The notes under the pieces were generated by a model, which had not been told where the DNA came from, ran no database searches, and saw nothing but the letters and a program-made list of their open reading frames with translations. Shown in pieces: positions 33,080 to 44,470 of a stretch of 64,000 nucleotides of DNA (the first letter of the stretch is position 1; each line of letters opens with the position of its first letter). Made by a program: the position numbers and the translations under genes. Origin of the DNA: Helicoverpa zea (lineage: Eukaryota > Arthropoda > Insecta > Lepidoptera > Noctuidae); NCBI RefSeq assembly GCF_022581195.2, contig NC_061465.1, positions 5,520,501-5,584,500 of the forward strand, given 5' to 3'.

Positions 33080-33970
33080 AATTTCGCGCTCGCTTCGCTC
33101 GCGTATTCAGAAACTGTATGCGCTTAATTTTGCATTTGTCAACAAACAAAAAGTTAAGTACGTTTGGGCTAAATTTTACGTAATATTTTGTTTAAGTCCG
33201 ATAAAAATTTCGCGCTCGCTTCGCTCGCGTATTCAAAAACGATATGCCCTTATTTTTGCATCTGTCAGCAAACAAAAAGTAAAGTACGTTTGGGCAAATT
33301 TTACGTAATATTTTGTTAAAGTCCGATAAAAATTTCGTGCTCGCTTCGCTCTCGTATTTAAAAACTATATTATGGCCGTTATTTTTGCATTTGTCAACAA
33401 ACAAAACGTTAAGTACGTTTGGGCTAAATTTTACGTAATTTTTGTTTTAAGTCCGATAAAAATTTCGCGCCCGCTTCGCTCGCGTATTCAAAAACGATAT
33501 GCCCTTATTTTTGCATCTGTCAACAAACAAAAAGTTAAGTACGTTTGGGCTAAATTTTACGTAATATTTTGTTGAAGTCCGATAAAAATTTCGCGCTCGC
33601 TTCGCTCGTGTATTTAGAAACTATATTATTGCCCTTATTTTTGCATTTGTCAACAAACAAACGTTAAGTACGTTTGGGCTAAATTTTACGTAATATTTTG
33701 TTAAAGTCCGATAAAAATTTCGAGTTCTAGAGTGGAGACCACGCCTCGGCAAACGTAGTGTAGGACGTCCTCAGGCACGGTGGAGTGATGACTTGCGCAA
33801 GACGGCTGGCAGGAGCTGGATGCGAGAAGCCGAAAATCGATCTTAGTGGCGTGCACTTGGAGAGGCCTATGTCCAGCAGTGGACTGCGATAGGCTGATGA
33901 TGATGATGATGATGATGAAAAATTTCGCGCTCGCTTCGCTCGCGCATTTGGAAACTACATAGGCCAGTTT
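33080..33970. repeat. Tandem array, unit about 125-130 bp, at least five copies
   Basis: Each unit begins ATTTCGCGCTCGCTTCGCTC, contains TTTTTGCATTTGTCAACAAA and GTACGTTTGGGCTAAATTTT, and ends GTCCGATAAAA. Unit starts lie near 33081, 33206, 33331, 33461 and 33587; a sixth start near 33716 is interrupted by the LINE tail and resumes at about 33919. Confidence 0.85.
33721..33918 (+). mobile_element. 3' end of a LINE inserted in the tandem array
   Basis: The reading LGKRSVGRPQARWSDDLRK followed by a stop and TGTCCAGCAGTGGACTGCGA, then a (GAT)n tail, is the C-terminus and 3' UTR style of RTE/CR1-type LINEs. AAAATTTCG occurs on both sides and may be its target duplication. Confidence 0.75.
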
Positions 33971-34159
33971 TTCTTTATTTGCATTTGCTTACCTACACAA
34001 CTGCCGACATGCGTTTAGCAGAGTGCTAATTTAGGTAAACTGATGAAGTGGTCCCCGGCAAGACAAACTTTACTAACTAACTTACCTAAAAGAATTTTAA
34101 AACCTTAAAGAAATCAAGTAACAAAGATATAAAAGAAAAGTCTACTTGAGAACCTCCCC

Positions 34160-34345
34160 CTTCTGCCGGAGCTGCGGGTTGTTCGAAAGAGTTACCGCGG
34201 CCTTCGACGGAACACGATAGTTTTTAGTCAGTAAGAGTCTGACACTCCCTCACCGCTGCTAACCCACAGCGGGAAGGGTCATTTGATGATTTTTAACGTC
34301 GATACAAAAAAAAACTTCCCCTTTTTTTGAAGTCGGTTAAAAATG
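34160..34345. repeat. Dispersed repeat fragment
   Basis: Contains TTAGTCAGTAAGAGTCTGAC and CTCACCGCTGCTAACCCACA, then GAAGTCGGTTAAAAATGAC; phrases of a common moth interspersed repeat, without coding content. It sits just inside the right end of the hAT element. Confidence 0.5.
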
Positions 34346-35519
34346 ACAAACGGCCAGTAACACTTGTTAAAAAAAAATACACGGAAAGGGGCGGCAAAAT
34401 CGACAACTGCCCCGGGCGGCAGATACCCACGCTACGCCACTGATGGTTACCCACTAGGCCAGTGGGTAAAGCACCAATCTTTTCGATGTCCTTTTTTAAC
34501 TCCAAAAATGCAATTCGATATATTGTTATACTTTGCATTTAAATTTTAAGAACTTCCGGAATTAAAAAAGGATATTAAAAATTACTGTGAGGTGTCCTAT
34601 TACCACAATCGTCAAGATCACGTAACATATCGAATGTTAACTTAAGTAAATGATCAAAAAACTATTTAATAATTGAATCCTGCTACCAGTTGATGCAATC
34701 AGGTTAAACGTCAGTTTTCACCAATAATGCTGAGTTTATATCTAACAGAGTTCCAGAAGAGGTTTGAATTTTTTGATACACTTACATTTCGTCAGGACAT
34801 GGAATAATACCACAGTAGTCGTCCACATCACCTATAATCGTTTTAGTATCTACTTCAATAATCACGATAACTACCACACATCGGATAGTACTGATGCACA
34901 CCGCCTGAACTTGGTTTCTTTTTAAGGTTCCATCAAACGAAGTCCTCACCTCTCCTCACCTTTACTACCACATACAAGCAACCAGCCGACCATTTTGCCG
35001 TATCGGACATATCTTTGTGTAATAGCTTTTTTCCGTATGATAATGATATACAACTGTTTATATGATGCCTTAGAGGCGCAATAATTTAGGTGGCTAAAAA
35101 TAGTCTTTCTACTCTCCTTAAGATATTGCTTTAACTGGGCCGCAAAAAGTCTGCTTTCTTGAAAGAATATAAAAAACATTTAAGAGATGTTTAGAATTTG
35201 TTTAGAGTAGGGTATCACACACTGTAAACTTTTGGTCCACCGATTGTTTGGGCTCATTAATCAGTATGAAGATAAGATATCAAATCGACTGAAAACTTTG
35301 ATTGGAATAAAGCTTTTCTTTAAAACAATTTTTTACAACCATCGCATCGGGTCAATTGTCGGCCGACTGTCTGCAGTGTGCTATTAAGTAGGGTACTCTT
35401 AGACGCAAATATATATTTCGCAACTTGGCCATTGTTCTTTGATTGGTCAATTAAATTATATTCTTATATATTTTGAGACGTTTATTTATTTACAAAGAAA
35501 GTCCACAATATATTGATAT

Positions 35520-36869
35520 TTATAGACGTTGGTTGATCCAGCTGATGTAAGAGGTAACTCTGGCGAAGGCAGCAGGCGCTCCGACTTGGCAACCACGATC
35601 GGATCCAAACGAGGTAACACCGATCTGTTGAGAAGAAAAATACATGTACTAATGAATCTTAAACTTTGCTCAAACCTTTTGCAGTATATGTAAGTGGCGC
35701 ATTTTTTATGATTATCTGAAAAACAAATTAGTGAGATAAAAAATGATATATTTATTTACCAAGATGCGTCTGTTGTTGCTGGTTACGACAAGAGGACCGC
35801 CGGAGTCACCTTGGCAAGTGCTTCTGCCGTTGGCACCACTGGTGCAAATGTTGGAAGACTGGATGTACAGAGGGAAGGACTGCCAGCACACATTGTTCGT
35901 GATCACAGGCAAGTTGACGTGGTTCAAAGTTGGGCTGACACTTCCACCTAAAAGAAGAGCAAAATACATATTATAGTAATATGCAAGATTCAAATACATT
36001 CATAGGAATGGTGAAGATGTACAGTTGTGGTTTAAAAATAAAATAATGGGTTTTATCTCTTACCATCCCTGGTGCGACCGAAACCAGACGCTGTCGCAGT
36101 GAATCCGGCGAATTGGTTGTTTAGCTCATTGCCAGAGGGCAGAGCAATGGGAGCAATGTTGTCTGGTGACAAAAACGTTACAAATAAACACATCTGTGTA
36201 TTGGTTCATTAAAATTAGTTTAGCTTAATCTCAATATTACATAACTTCCATAAAGATCTTTTTACTTACTTGAGGTACCTACGTTGGAAGGTAGGTTTAT
36301 AATGGCGATGTCGTTACGAATAAGATCAGGGTTCCAGCTGCCGTGCATGACGACGCTGTTTGAGTTCAGTCTGGTGCCTCCGAAGTAGAAGTTTATTGAG
36401 CCGAGTATGACTGTCAAACTGTTAGCCTGGTTGCGACCATCGAACCAGCAGTGAGCGGCAGTGAGCACTCTCCTTTGATTGAGCAAAGAACCACCGCAAA
36501 CGCTCTGGCCAAGGGGTAAATTAATGAGAAGACCGGCCTGAAAATAGATTTTGAAAAAAGTTAGTAATTACAAGACGACATAATATTTTACAATATAACA
36601 AATTAGGTTTGTTTTGTGATTATACAAGAAGGTTGTATGACCTGGTAAGGGAATTGTCCGAGGCTAGCAGAGGATCCGCCGACAATTCTGGATGGGTTGC
36701 GGGAAGCTTCCAACTCGGCTATGCGAATCTCTTCGGCTAGAGGAATACCAATTTTAGTGTGGTACCCATAGGCGGTGATGTCTTCAAGATCGACAACTGC
36801 CTCGTGGTTGATGTTCCTCGCGGACACCACCGCTACCAAAGCCAATAGAGTCACAGCCAAGAGTTTCAT
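35520..36869 (-). CDS. Chymotrypsin-like digestive protease zymogen (locus 8)
   Basis: Exons 36642-36869, 36270-36537, 36064-36162, 35760-35947 and 35520-35624, 295 residues. Signal peptide MKLLAVTLLALVAVVSA, activation R61/IVGG, H105 (LTAAHC), D152 (RNDIAI), S247 (QGDSGGPL), three disulfides. The 189-equivalent is Ser (NGRSTC) as in bovine chymotrypsin, whereas loci 6 and 7 have Gly. Its closest relative is locus 9: introns and about 130 bp of promoter are nearly the same. It is convergent with locus 7. Confidence 0.95.
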
Positions 36870-36913
36870 GGTTCCGATGCAAAAAACGAATAATACTTAC
36901 ATTCTGCAGCAAC

Positions 36914-36940
36914 TTTTTATATGGTTCGCCAGAAAGATAA
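36914..36940 (-). promoter_or_regulatory. Core promoter of locus 8
   Basis: TATAAAAA (36914-36921), 45 bp before the ATG, with AGATAA (plus reading) about 15 bp further upstream and a second AGATAA at about 36982. The block is repeated at locus 9. Confidence 0.6.
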
Positions 36941-37049
36941 TTCTTTGGATTAAATCTATCCTATTAATCTTAATCTATAAAAAGATAACAATAAATTGGA
37001 TTTCCCAATTACTCATAATCGGTTAGTCTTTTCTTTTATTCTTAATTAG

Positions 37050-38590
37050 GTAGCCTCGTTAGACAGTCAGCTTCACATATATTACAGTATACTCTTTGCT
37101 CATTGGAAATTACCATTCACCTATAAAACATAGACCTTAACAAAATTATGTCTGCCTGGAATATGTAAGGTTAGCAAGAATTGCAACTGAGGATTTTTTT
37201 TTAAATTTCGTCCGTCGCATTTTAATTCAGTTTACCTAGGGCCATCGTTTAAATAAGATTATAATATTTTCAGTGTACCTTGAAATAAACTCCAAGTGTG
37301 ACCGTTTCACATAGCAGAAGATTACTTATGTATGTGCAAAGTTGACAATAAGAACAATTTTGAAATCTGTAAGTGCTGTGCTGTCTTTAACTACTCAATT
37401 AACCGCCATGAAAGATTGAAGAGTCCCATTCAACCTACTACAAAATATAACAGCGCATGACGAAGTTTAGGCCTTGTTCTGCTTGAAAACCGTGATTTTC
37501 GCTCTGGAGGCTTCATCATGTACGCCATTATGTGTTCAAAATCACCTTCTTTAATTATTAATCATTATATTATTAGGCCCTTCTTTAATTTTTTTTTCAA
37601 GACATTTTTGTTTTTTATTTACCTCTAAATCATCTACATTATATTTTAAAATAAACTAGATCTTATTCAATTTCAATTTATTTGCGATATGTGTTGATAC
37701 AATTTGGGTCTTAAATAATAACATATGTATCCGCAACTCTAAGTCATATTAAAATGTGACATGCAAACATTTAACTTAATTATTATTACACATTTTTATC
37801 ATAATCGAGTCATAAATCCTTATTGACAATATATTACTAGCTTCTGCCAGCGACTTCGTCCGCGTTAAATTCGGACTTTGTGCAAAGAGAGGAACAAGAA
37901 TAAACACCAGCATATCCAATTATCTATATTTTTGCGTACCTGATACTACTTCATATAGGTACCTAATTAGAAACAAAGCTCCAAACTGCTAAGCTATCGA
38001 GAGTTACGCGTGTTATTGTGAGCCAAACACAAAAGATAGACATATGTTGTTCAGTATATTTTTTACGTAATTTAAAGGAGAACATTTCTGTCATACATGG
38101 TTTCTGTACTGGGATTCTATAAAACTCGATCAACAACTCGCATTTCACTTCGATTCGTAATGTCATTTCATACTTTAGGGGAGGTAGGGGAGGGATGGGC
38201 ACTTTTTCACAATTTATTGCATAAAAAATCAGATTTTACAGATCATTATCAACTTTTATTGCCATTTCTTATATTCGGCTAGATATAATGAAAGAGCTTT
38301 CCTAAAAATTACAATCAGTTTCAACATTACGAGATATTTAAACGGTTTTATTTAGCTCACCCCGTTTGTTTTATTATTTATTCTTGGATCAAATTTAGTA
38401 ATTCAAATTTCACCCTCTTCCTGTCAACCGATTGGTCTGAAATTTTGTATACACCTTTAATTAAATCCAATATGGCCGCCGGCACAAAATGGCACAGCCC
38501 CCTCAATATGGGTATCAAATGAAAGGGCTACACAAGTAGAATACTGTCAGCAACCCCAGCGGGGCGCAACAGGGCCAAGGCCTGCCTGCA
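37050..38590. other. Spacer with repeat fragments
   Basis: No gene. ACTAGCTTCTGCCAGCGACT near 37838 is a Helitron-like end. GGATTCTATAAAACTCGATC at about 38112 resembles the Harbinger left terminus at 38594. AGGGGAGGTAGGGGAGGGAT (about 38175) has an inverted counterpart at about 42007-42030. The stretch 38400-38590 (ATATGGCCGCCGGCACAAAA) looks like a further dispersed repeat. Confidence 0.45.
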
Positions 38591-39190
38591 CGTGGATTCT
38601 ATAAAATTCGAACAACAACTCGCATTTCACTTCGCTATTCACTCTCACTTCGCATTCGATTCAGAACGACCTTGATTTTGCATTCTGTAAACATCACCTA
38701 ATCACTTGCGAAGTGAAGTGAGCTCGACATCGACCAATGCTGTGCTAGTGACTTCCCCACTCGACAAAATGTCAACCGAGATTAATCAGTTTTTAATTTT
38801 ATCAGTTTTGACACAGAATTTTAGCTAAATATGATGTTTTAGTTATAATTTGTTATTGTAAGGAATTTGAGGCAGCTTTTAAGTATAAAATAAACAGAAA
38901 TCTCTAAATTCGTGCTGTGAATATAATCTATGCTTACCCTACGAAAAAAAATACTGACAGCGCCAATACCATTATTAATCTGTGGACAATATTTTCTTCT
39001 CTTCTGTCATAGAGGAAAGTAATATATCGGGTATCTTCTGTCTTCATATTGTGTTTAAGCTTGTTTGTTTTCGCCGGTTTTCGCCGTAATTGTGATAAAA
39101 TCATGAAGTAATTTTATATTTCTTGTTATAAAGTTAAAAATAATATTAATTAAAGAAGTGTTTATTTTATTAATCCAACAATAATTTCAG

Positions 39191-39390
39191 TCCAAATGAC
39201 AGGTCGTCTCACCCTTCGTCGGCTCAGGTTGAAACTCTGGTTGAGTTTATGGAGCAAAACCCTGGCCTGGCGAAGGGTTTCGTGAGAACGCAAAATGCCA
39301 GAGAGCGAAGTCGAAGCCAGTGGGAGGAATTAGCCGTGCGCTTAAACAGTATAGGTGGCACCATCAAAACCCACAAACAGTGGACCAAGG
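39191..39390 (+). CDS. Harbinger second protein: Myb/SANT-like exon, gene truncated
   Basis: After an acceptor TTTCAG, the frame reads QVETLVEFMEQNPGLAKGF, then SQWEELAVRLNSIGG and THKQWTKV, ending at a donor AAG/GTTAGC. The spacing of Trp residues (SQW and KQW) and charged helices fits the Myb/SANT-like DNA-binding accessory protein that Harbinger elements encode next to their transposase; it normally carries the transposase to DNA and to the nucleus. Downstream exons are not found: the next 190 bp are instead a copy of transposase sequence (39474-39660). So this half of the element looks broken. Confidence 0.65.
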
Positions 39391-39473
39391 TTAGCAGTAT
39401 TTTTTTTTGCAGCAGTATGTTAGAACCACTTCACATTCCTTAAAGCAAACCACTTATGCGATAGCCGATAGTA

Positions 39474-39660
39474 AAACCGTTCTTCGTTCTCTGCTGGTCT
39501 CTTCATTGCCACCAGAGTGCCATCAATACAGCCTATGGTGGCTGGAAACCCAAACCTTTTGTAGAACCTGTAATTTACAATAATCACTAACATGATCAAC
39601 TGTAAAAATAAAAGGGTCAGTTTAATTATAATAATATTAAAATTATATTATATCTAGGTA
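39474..39660. repeat. Direct duplicate of transposase exon 3 and intron 2
   Basis: The block AACCGTTCTTCGTTCTCTGC through TTATATTATATCTAGGTA occurs here and again at about 40426-40611 in the same orientation, apparently identical over some 187 bp. It contains the CIDGT catalytic segment. The copy here is a fragment without flanking exon sequence. Confidence 0.9.
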
Positions 39661-39670
39661 TTAGCACCCA

Positions 39671-41303
39671 TTAATTATGACGTGAACGCCAAAGCCCATT
39701 CACGAAGTTTCGCCTTCGTAATTGACCTAAAGCTAAATCGGCGTTGGATGGTAAATCTCTAGTTTGCCTCCTTGTTGCTTCAGCAATTATTTCAAGCTCT
39801 TCTACTCTTTCTTCCTCGGAAATAGAGATTGCCGGAATTCCCGCGCGATTGCACATGTTGTGCAAAACACAACATGCAATTACTATTTTTGCAACTACAT
39901 CTGGATGGTAGTCGAGTACTCTGTGTACTAATAGGCACCTAAATCGTCTTTTTAGGAGGCCTATTGTTCTCTCAACTGAGTTGCGAGCAGTTGAATGACG
40001 CTTATTGTAATAAGCTTCAGGGGAATTCTCTTCAGCGCCACTAATTGGCGTCATGAGGTAGGCACGCTGAGCATATCCTGAATCACCTGAAAAAAAAATA
40101 ACTATGTAGTTTTTATACTTAGTAATTAGGCTTATATTCTGAAGCAGGGTCAGGAAAGGATCTACTTACCGAGCAAAACTACTTCTTCACCAGCATTTGT
40201 TAATGCCTCTAAATGGTCTTTGATAGCACTATAATTAAAAATGAAGCTATCGTGAGTAGCTCCTCCATATGTGGGATCCACGTGTAAAATATTTAAATCT
40301 GCATCTGTTATCTGAAAAAGAAATAAATTACAATGACTCTATTATACCTAATTATAATTGATTACAACATTGAAATCCATTTTACCAATTGCACATTTCT
40401 TGCATGGTAGCCTTTGCGGCAGTAAAACCGTTCTTCGTTCTCTGCTGGTCTCTTCATTGCCACCAGAGTGCCATCAATACAGCCTATGGTGGCTGGAAAC
40501 CCAAACCTTTTGTAGAACCTGTAATTTACAATAATCACTAACATGATCAACTGTAAAAATAAAAGGGTCAGTTTAATTATAATAATATTAAAATTATATT
40601 ATATCTAGGTACTAACCTTTCTTTTAAAATTTGCCTTTCTTGCTGATTTTGAGGAAACCTTATATATTTTTTTACTACGGCCGGATTGTTCAGAGCTTCC
40701 ACTACTTCATTTATGCAACGAGATGCAGACGGTTGCGATAAATAAGTTCTGATGCCCTCTTTAATAACCTTCTGGTAACTGCCACTAGCCAAGAATGATA
40801 AAGTACATAGTATCTGTGAAACAATAAATCAATAAAAAATGTAATACCTACTTTATCTGGATTTAGTGAAAACAAAATTGAGACCAATTTGGTTATTTTC
40901 ATGCTTAAGAGAATACCAATATTATAACTGAAGTACAGAGGCTTTTGAAAACATATCAGCTGGCGGGGAAACCACATAAAGGGAATACTCCTTATTAAGA
41001 ACTAAGTGTTTTTCTTATTATTGTGTGCTTGATTACAATTTTTCAACTATAAACTGTGTCAATACTTACTTTTACACGAGTTGTAAGTCCTTTGCCTCGA
41101 CGTTTTGTGGGCTTTATCAGGGGCAGTAAATCAGACTCCAGTTGGTCAATTAGCTCCTTTGACAATCTATATATGCTCACATAGTCATCATCGCGAGTTA
41201 ATAAAGGTAAACTACGAATTCTAGCAGATTGTTGACGCTTTTCTAAATTATCTAAAGCATGAGCTTCTTCTAATAAAGATTTAAGCAAAAACATTCTAGC
41301 CAT
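39671..41303 (-). CDS. HARBI1-like DDE transposase, five exons, apparently intact
   Basis: Exons 41070-41303, 40617-40813, 40386-40518, 40170-40311 and 39671-40086 join in frame with GT-AG introns to 373 residues ending WRSRHN. I chose the ATG at 41301-41303 (MARMFLLKSL). Catalytic triad of the Harbinger nuclease: first Asp in IGCIDGTLVAM, second in LGDSGYAQRAY, Glu in ARNSVERTIGLLKRRF. VDPTYGGATHDSFIF lies between them. The length suits the family (about 350-400). It would excise and insert DNA at 3-bp TWA-type sites together with a Myb-like partner. The lack of stops could mean a recent copy or a domesticated gene; the terminal repeats favour a transposon. Confidence 0.85.
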
Positions 41304-41944
41304 CGTTAAATGTAGGCACTTAATCACTTTAAAACACTTAGAACTTTATTTAAACACTATTTTAAATATAATAGTCTCTAGATCAAGTTGGCAACGGTAC
41401 CTGAAACAAGATTCTATAAAGGATTTTTCGCGCAGATTTATAACCTCACAAATTTTCACTGACGAAGAAAAGCCTCCCTACCATAGAGAGCATTGGACAC
41501 TTTTGACTTAGTTTATGAAAAAAAAATCGGTAAAAAAACTTTTAAGTTAAACGGTTTTATCTTATGTGCACTGAAAACTAGAAAATAAAAAATAGTTACT
41601 TACCTGTCAACCTACGTAGGTGGTCCCGGTCATATTAGACTAAAATAAAAACGTGGGGCCCATTAACTATTGCTGTAGTACTCTCTTCTAAAGGTATAAT
41701 AGGTGTGGATTGCATCGACTTACTATAATTGTAACTGGAGATTTTGACAATCAATAATTAATAATAGAAAATACACATACCTTTCATTAGTTTTCTCTTT
41801 ATAACGATCCGAAACCGCAACAAAATATTTAAGTACTTTTACGAGTGTTTGTTCTTGACAACTCACAGAAATGACAGATAGTCTATGGATGAACACCGTT
41901 ACCAGTCGGTAACGTAAACTACCCAATTAAAAAAAAACAAAACT

Positions 41945-41993
41945 ATGATCAGAAATCAGAATAAAAGGACCCCCTTTTATTCTGATTTGATCA
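41945..41993. repeat. Short perfect hairpin
   Basis: GATCAGAAATCAGAATAAAA and GG pair with CCTTTTATTCTGATTTGATC across ACCC; about 22-bp arms. It lies in the Harbinger right flank. No function is evident. Confidence 0.7.
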
Positions 41994-42147
41994 TGTCTCC
42001 CAACTGCCCATCTCTCCCCTACCTCCCCTATAGATAGACAGATTTTGACAAATCTGTCAAAATCTCGACTTTGATTTAGTTCAACTTGTCAACACGCTCG
42101 ATAGTGAAGCGCTAGTGTAGTTTGACAATGTCAATCACGAAACTTTA

Positions 42148-42467
42148 AGGTAGAATTCCGTGGGTCGCGATTGTCGCAGCCGCGCGCGACAAAAGTCAAC
42201 CTATGAAAATGTATGGCACCGCTGCCGAGGGCTGCGACAGTCGCGCGCGGACGACGAATTTCGTGAGCCGCTCGCGGCCGTACGCTTCTCAACATGGTCT
42301 AGCGCTTAATAACATCTATAGAATTTTAGTAAAACCAGAATTAAATTTTTGACAATGCCGCGAGCAGCTTACGAAATTCGTCGGCCGCGCGCGACTGTCA
42401 CGGGCCTCGACAACGGTGCCATACATTTTCAAAGGTTGACTATTGTCGCGTCCACGGAATTCTACCT
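42148..42467. mobile_element. 320-bp MITE with TTA target duplication (Harbinger type)
   Basis: The ends AGGTAGAATTCCGTGG and CCACGGAATTCTACCT are inverted; TTA flanks at 42145-42147 and 42468-42470. Pairing continues inward (GTCAACCTATGAAAATGTAT with ATACATTTTCAAAGGTTGAC, and CGCGCGCG-rich cores). A 3-bp TTA duplication is the Harbinger signature, so a Harbinger transposase may mobilise it. It sits inside the right part of the larger Harbinger element. Confidence 0.88.
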
Positions 42468-42829
42468 TTAGATCGAAGTCGAAGTGAGAGTGATGTCGAA
42501 GTGAGTTGTGATATTTTATAGAATCGACATGCTGTGTAGCTTTAACCATGAAGGCAGAACACGCGACGGAAGCTTATAAAATGGGATTTCTCCCGTTTTC
42601 CCAACTTTTCCCTTCACTGCTCTGCTTCTATTGATCGTAGCGTGATGAAAAGTATCCTATAACCTGTCCAGGAGTATGAAGAATAATTGTACCAAGTTTC
42701 ATTAAAATCCGTCAACTAGTTTTTGTTTCCATAACGAACATACAGACAGACAGACAAAAATTTTTCTGATTGCATTTTTGGCATCAGTATCGATCATTAA
42801 TCACCCCCCGATAGTTATTTTGGAAATAT

Positions 42830-43510
42830 ATTTAACTAGCTTTTGCCCGCGGCTTCGCTCGCGTTAAGATGTATTATTATTAATTAGGTATGGTTTTTGC
42901 GGCTTTACTTTTGTTTAGCGATTCAGAAATGAGACGAAAATGCACAGCGCCATCTAATAGCGGTAGGCAGAACTTCTCAACATTTAGAACTAAACATTAT
43001 TTTGTTCGTTCCATTACGTACTGATAGGTTCAAACTAATACATTTTACATCCTTCATCATCCCTTATTTTATCACCCGTGGGGGTTGAATGGGGGTTAAA
43101 TTAATCAAAATCGTATTTAAGCGAACGTCATCATAAAATTCTGATTCGTCATCAGGACTTCTTCATAAAATCTAAGAAGATGTATACAAACTTTCATCCC
43201 CTATTTTATCCCCTTAGGGATGGAATTTATCAAAATCCTTTCTTAAGGGTTGCCTACGCCTTAGTAGCTTTATGCATGCAAAGTCTCAGTCCGATCGGTT
43301 TAAAATTGACAAAGTTTCATACAAACTTTCATCCCCTATTTTATCCCCTTGGGGGTAGAATTGATCAAAATCCTTTCTTAGCGGATGCCTACGTCATAAC
43401 ATCTACCTGCATGCCAAATTTCAGCCCGATCCGTCCAGTGGTTTCAGCTGTGCGTTGATAGATCACTATGTCAGTCAGTCAGTCAGTCACCTTTGAGTTT
43501 TATATATTTA
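42830..43510. mobile_element. Helitron-like or related dispersed repeats, with CAGT microsatellite
   Basis: Begins AACTAGCTTTTGCCCGCGGC and has two internal direct copies of a segment containing ACTTTCATCCCCTATTTTAT (near 43190 and 43325), then TCAGCCCGATCCGTCCAGTG and a (GTCA)n run at about 43469-43488. It is the reverse-oriented form of elements ending GCTAGT. Confidence 0.55.
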
Positions 43511-43544
43511 GAAATAGATTAATACATATCTATACATATAATAA

Positions 43545-43862
43545 AATGATAGGAAAATCAAAACTGTACATTGAATTTTTTTTTTAAAGAATACTTGGGG
43601 TGTGATCCATAAGCGATTCTGAACCCAAATATGTAGTTTTTAGATTTTTTGTCTGTATGTCTGTTTGTCTGTATGTTTGTCCCAGATAAATTCAAAAATT
43701 ACTGCATGGATTTAAATCAAATTTTGCATGACTAATACCTGGGGGGCCGGTTCAACACATAGGCTATATATTATCACGCTATCACCTACGGGGGTTGAGC
43801 AATGAACGATTAAATAAACGAAATTGCCCACGCAGACGAAGTCGCGGGCAACAGTTAGTCTT
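43545..43862 (+). mobile_element. Helitron-like dispersed repeat
   Basis: GTCTGTATGTCTGTTTGTCT, then ACACATAGGCTATATATTAT and a GC-rich end CACGCAGACGAAGTCGCGGG followed by CAACAGTTAGTC, parallel to the element at 25542-25731. Confidence 0.5.
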
Positions 43863-44115
43863 TAATAATTATATAATTAGGTGGTTAGTTTGCAAAATGC
43901 TCCTTGGTACCTGCTACTGAGGTGCTACATCCATCTGTTGCGCTGCTGCACCCGGTAATTACTGCTGGACCTACAAATTAAAATTCCAAGGATATAATGA
44001 AATAGGACTTGACTAGAAAAAGCTTTTTTTTGCAATGGGATCTATTGTTTCAGTAGTCACTCCAAAGTACAGAATTCAACCAAAATTCTCTGTGTCATAA
44101 TCTTTTACTCTGAAA

Positions 44116-44470
44116 GTCGTGGTGGCCTAGTGGGTAAAGAGCCAACCTCTCGAGTATGAGGGCGTGGGATCGATTCCAGGTCAGGCAGGTATAAATGTAA
44201 CTTTTCTAAGTTTGTACGTACTTTCTAAGTATTTCTTGGACACCAATGACTGTAATTCTGATGACACGTTAAACTGTAGGTCCCGGCTGTCATTGAACAT
44301 CCTTGGTAGTCGGTATGGGTAGTCAGAAGCCAGTAAGTCTGACGCTAGTCTAACAAAGGAGTATCGGGTTGCCCGGTTAACTGGGTTGACAAGATCAGAT
44401 AGGCAATCACTCCGGTTAGTCTGGAAGCCAACCTCAACACAGTTGGGAAAAGGCTCGGATAAAATGATAG
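44116..44470 (+). mobile_element. Full-length family A SINE
   Basis: Pol III-type head with GTGGCCTAGTGGGTAAAG (A box) and GGATCGATTCC (B box), a body including GTAGGTCCCGGCTGTCATTG and AGAAGCCAGTAAGTCTGAC, and a 3' part GAAGCCAACCTCAACACAGT ending AAAATGATAG. The reference copy for the truncated ones in this window. Confidence 0.88.

Larger units (their letters stand above)
32595..34442. mobile_element. 1.85-kb non-autonomous hAT element
   Basis: The ends CAGTGGCGTAGCGTGGG and CCCACGCTACGCCACTG are inverted copies, flanked by an 8-bp duplication ATGGTTAC (32587-32594 and 34443-34450), the hAT hallmark. Sub-terminal GCGGCAAAAT also mirrors. The cargo is a poly-G run (about 32611-32628), a long hairpin (32919-33058), a tandem array (33080-33720 plus a remnant) and a LINE tail (33721-33918). 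No transposase frame. Confidence 0.92.
38595..42525. mobile_element. Harbinger (PIF) transposon with open transposase
   Basis: Inverted ends GATTCTATAAAATTCGAACA and, with gaps, CTCGCATTTCACTTCG (left, from 38595) match GATTCTATAAAATATCACAA and CTCACTTCGACATC (right, ending 42525). Inside lie a HARBI1-like transposase on minus and a Myb/SANT-like exon on plus, the two-gene layout of the superfamily. I did not find the expected 3-bp target duplication at these ends (GTG on the left, GAC on the right), so the boundaries may be off. Confidence 0.7.

Noticed and set aside
33080..33720. CRISPR-like array
   Set aside because: The repeated unit is about 125-130 bp long with no variable spacer, within a eukaryotic hAT element.
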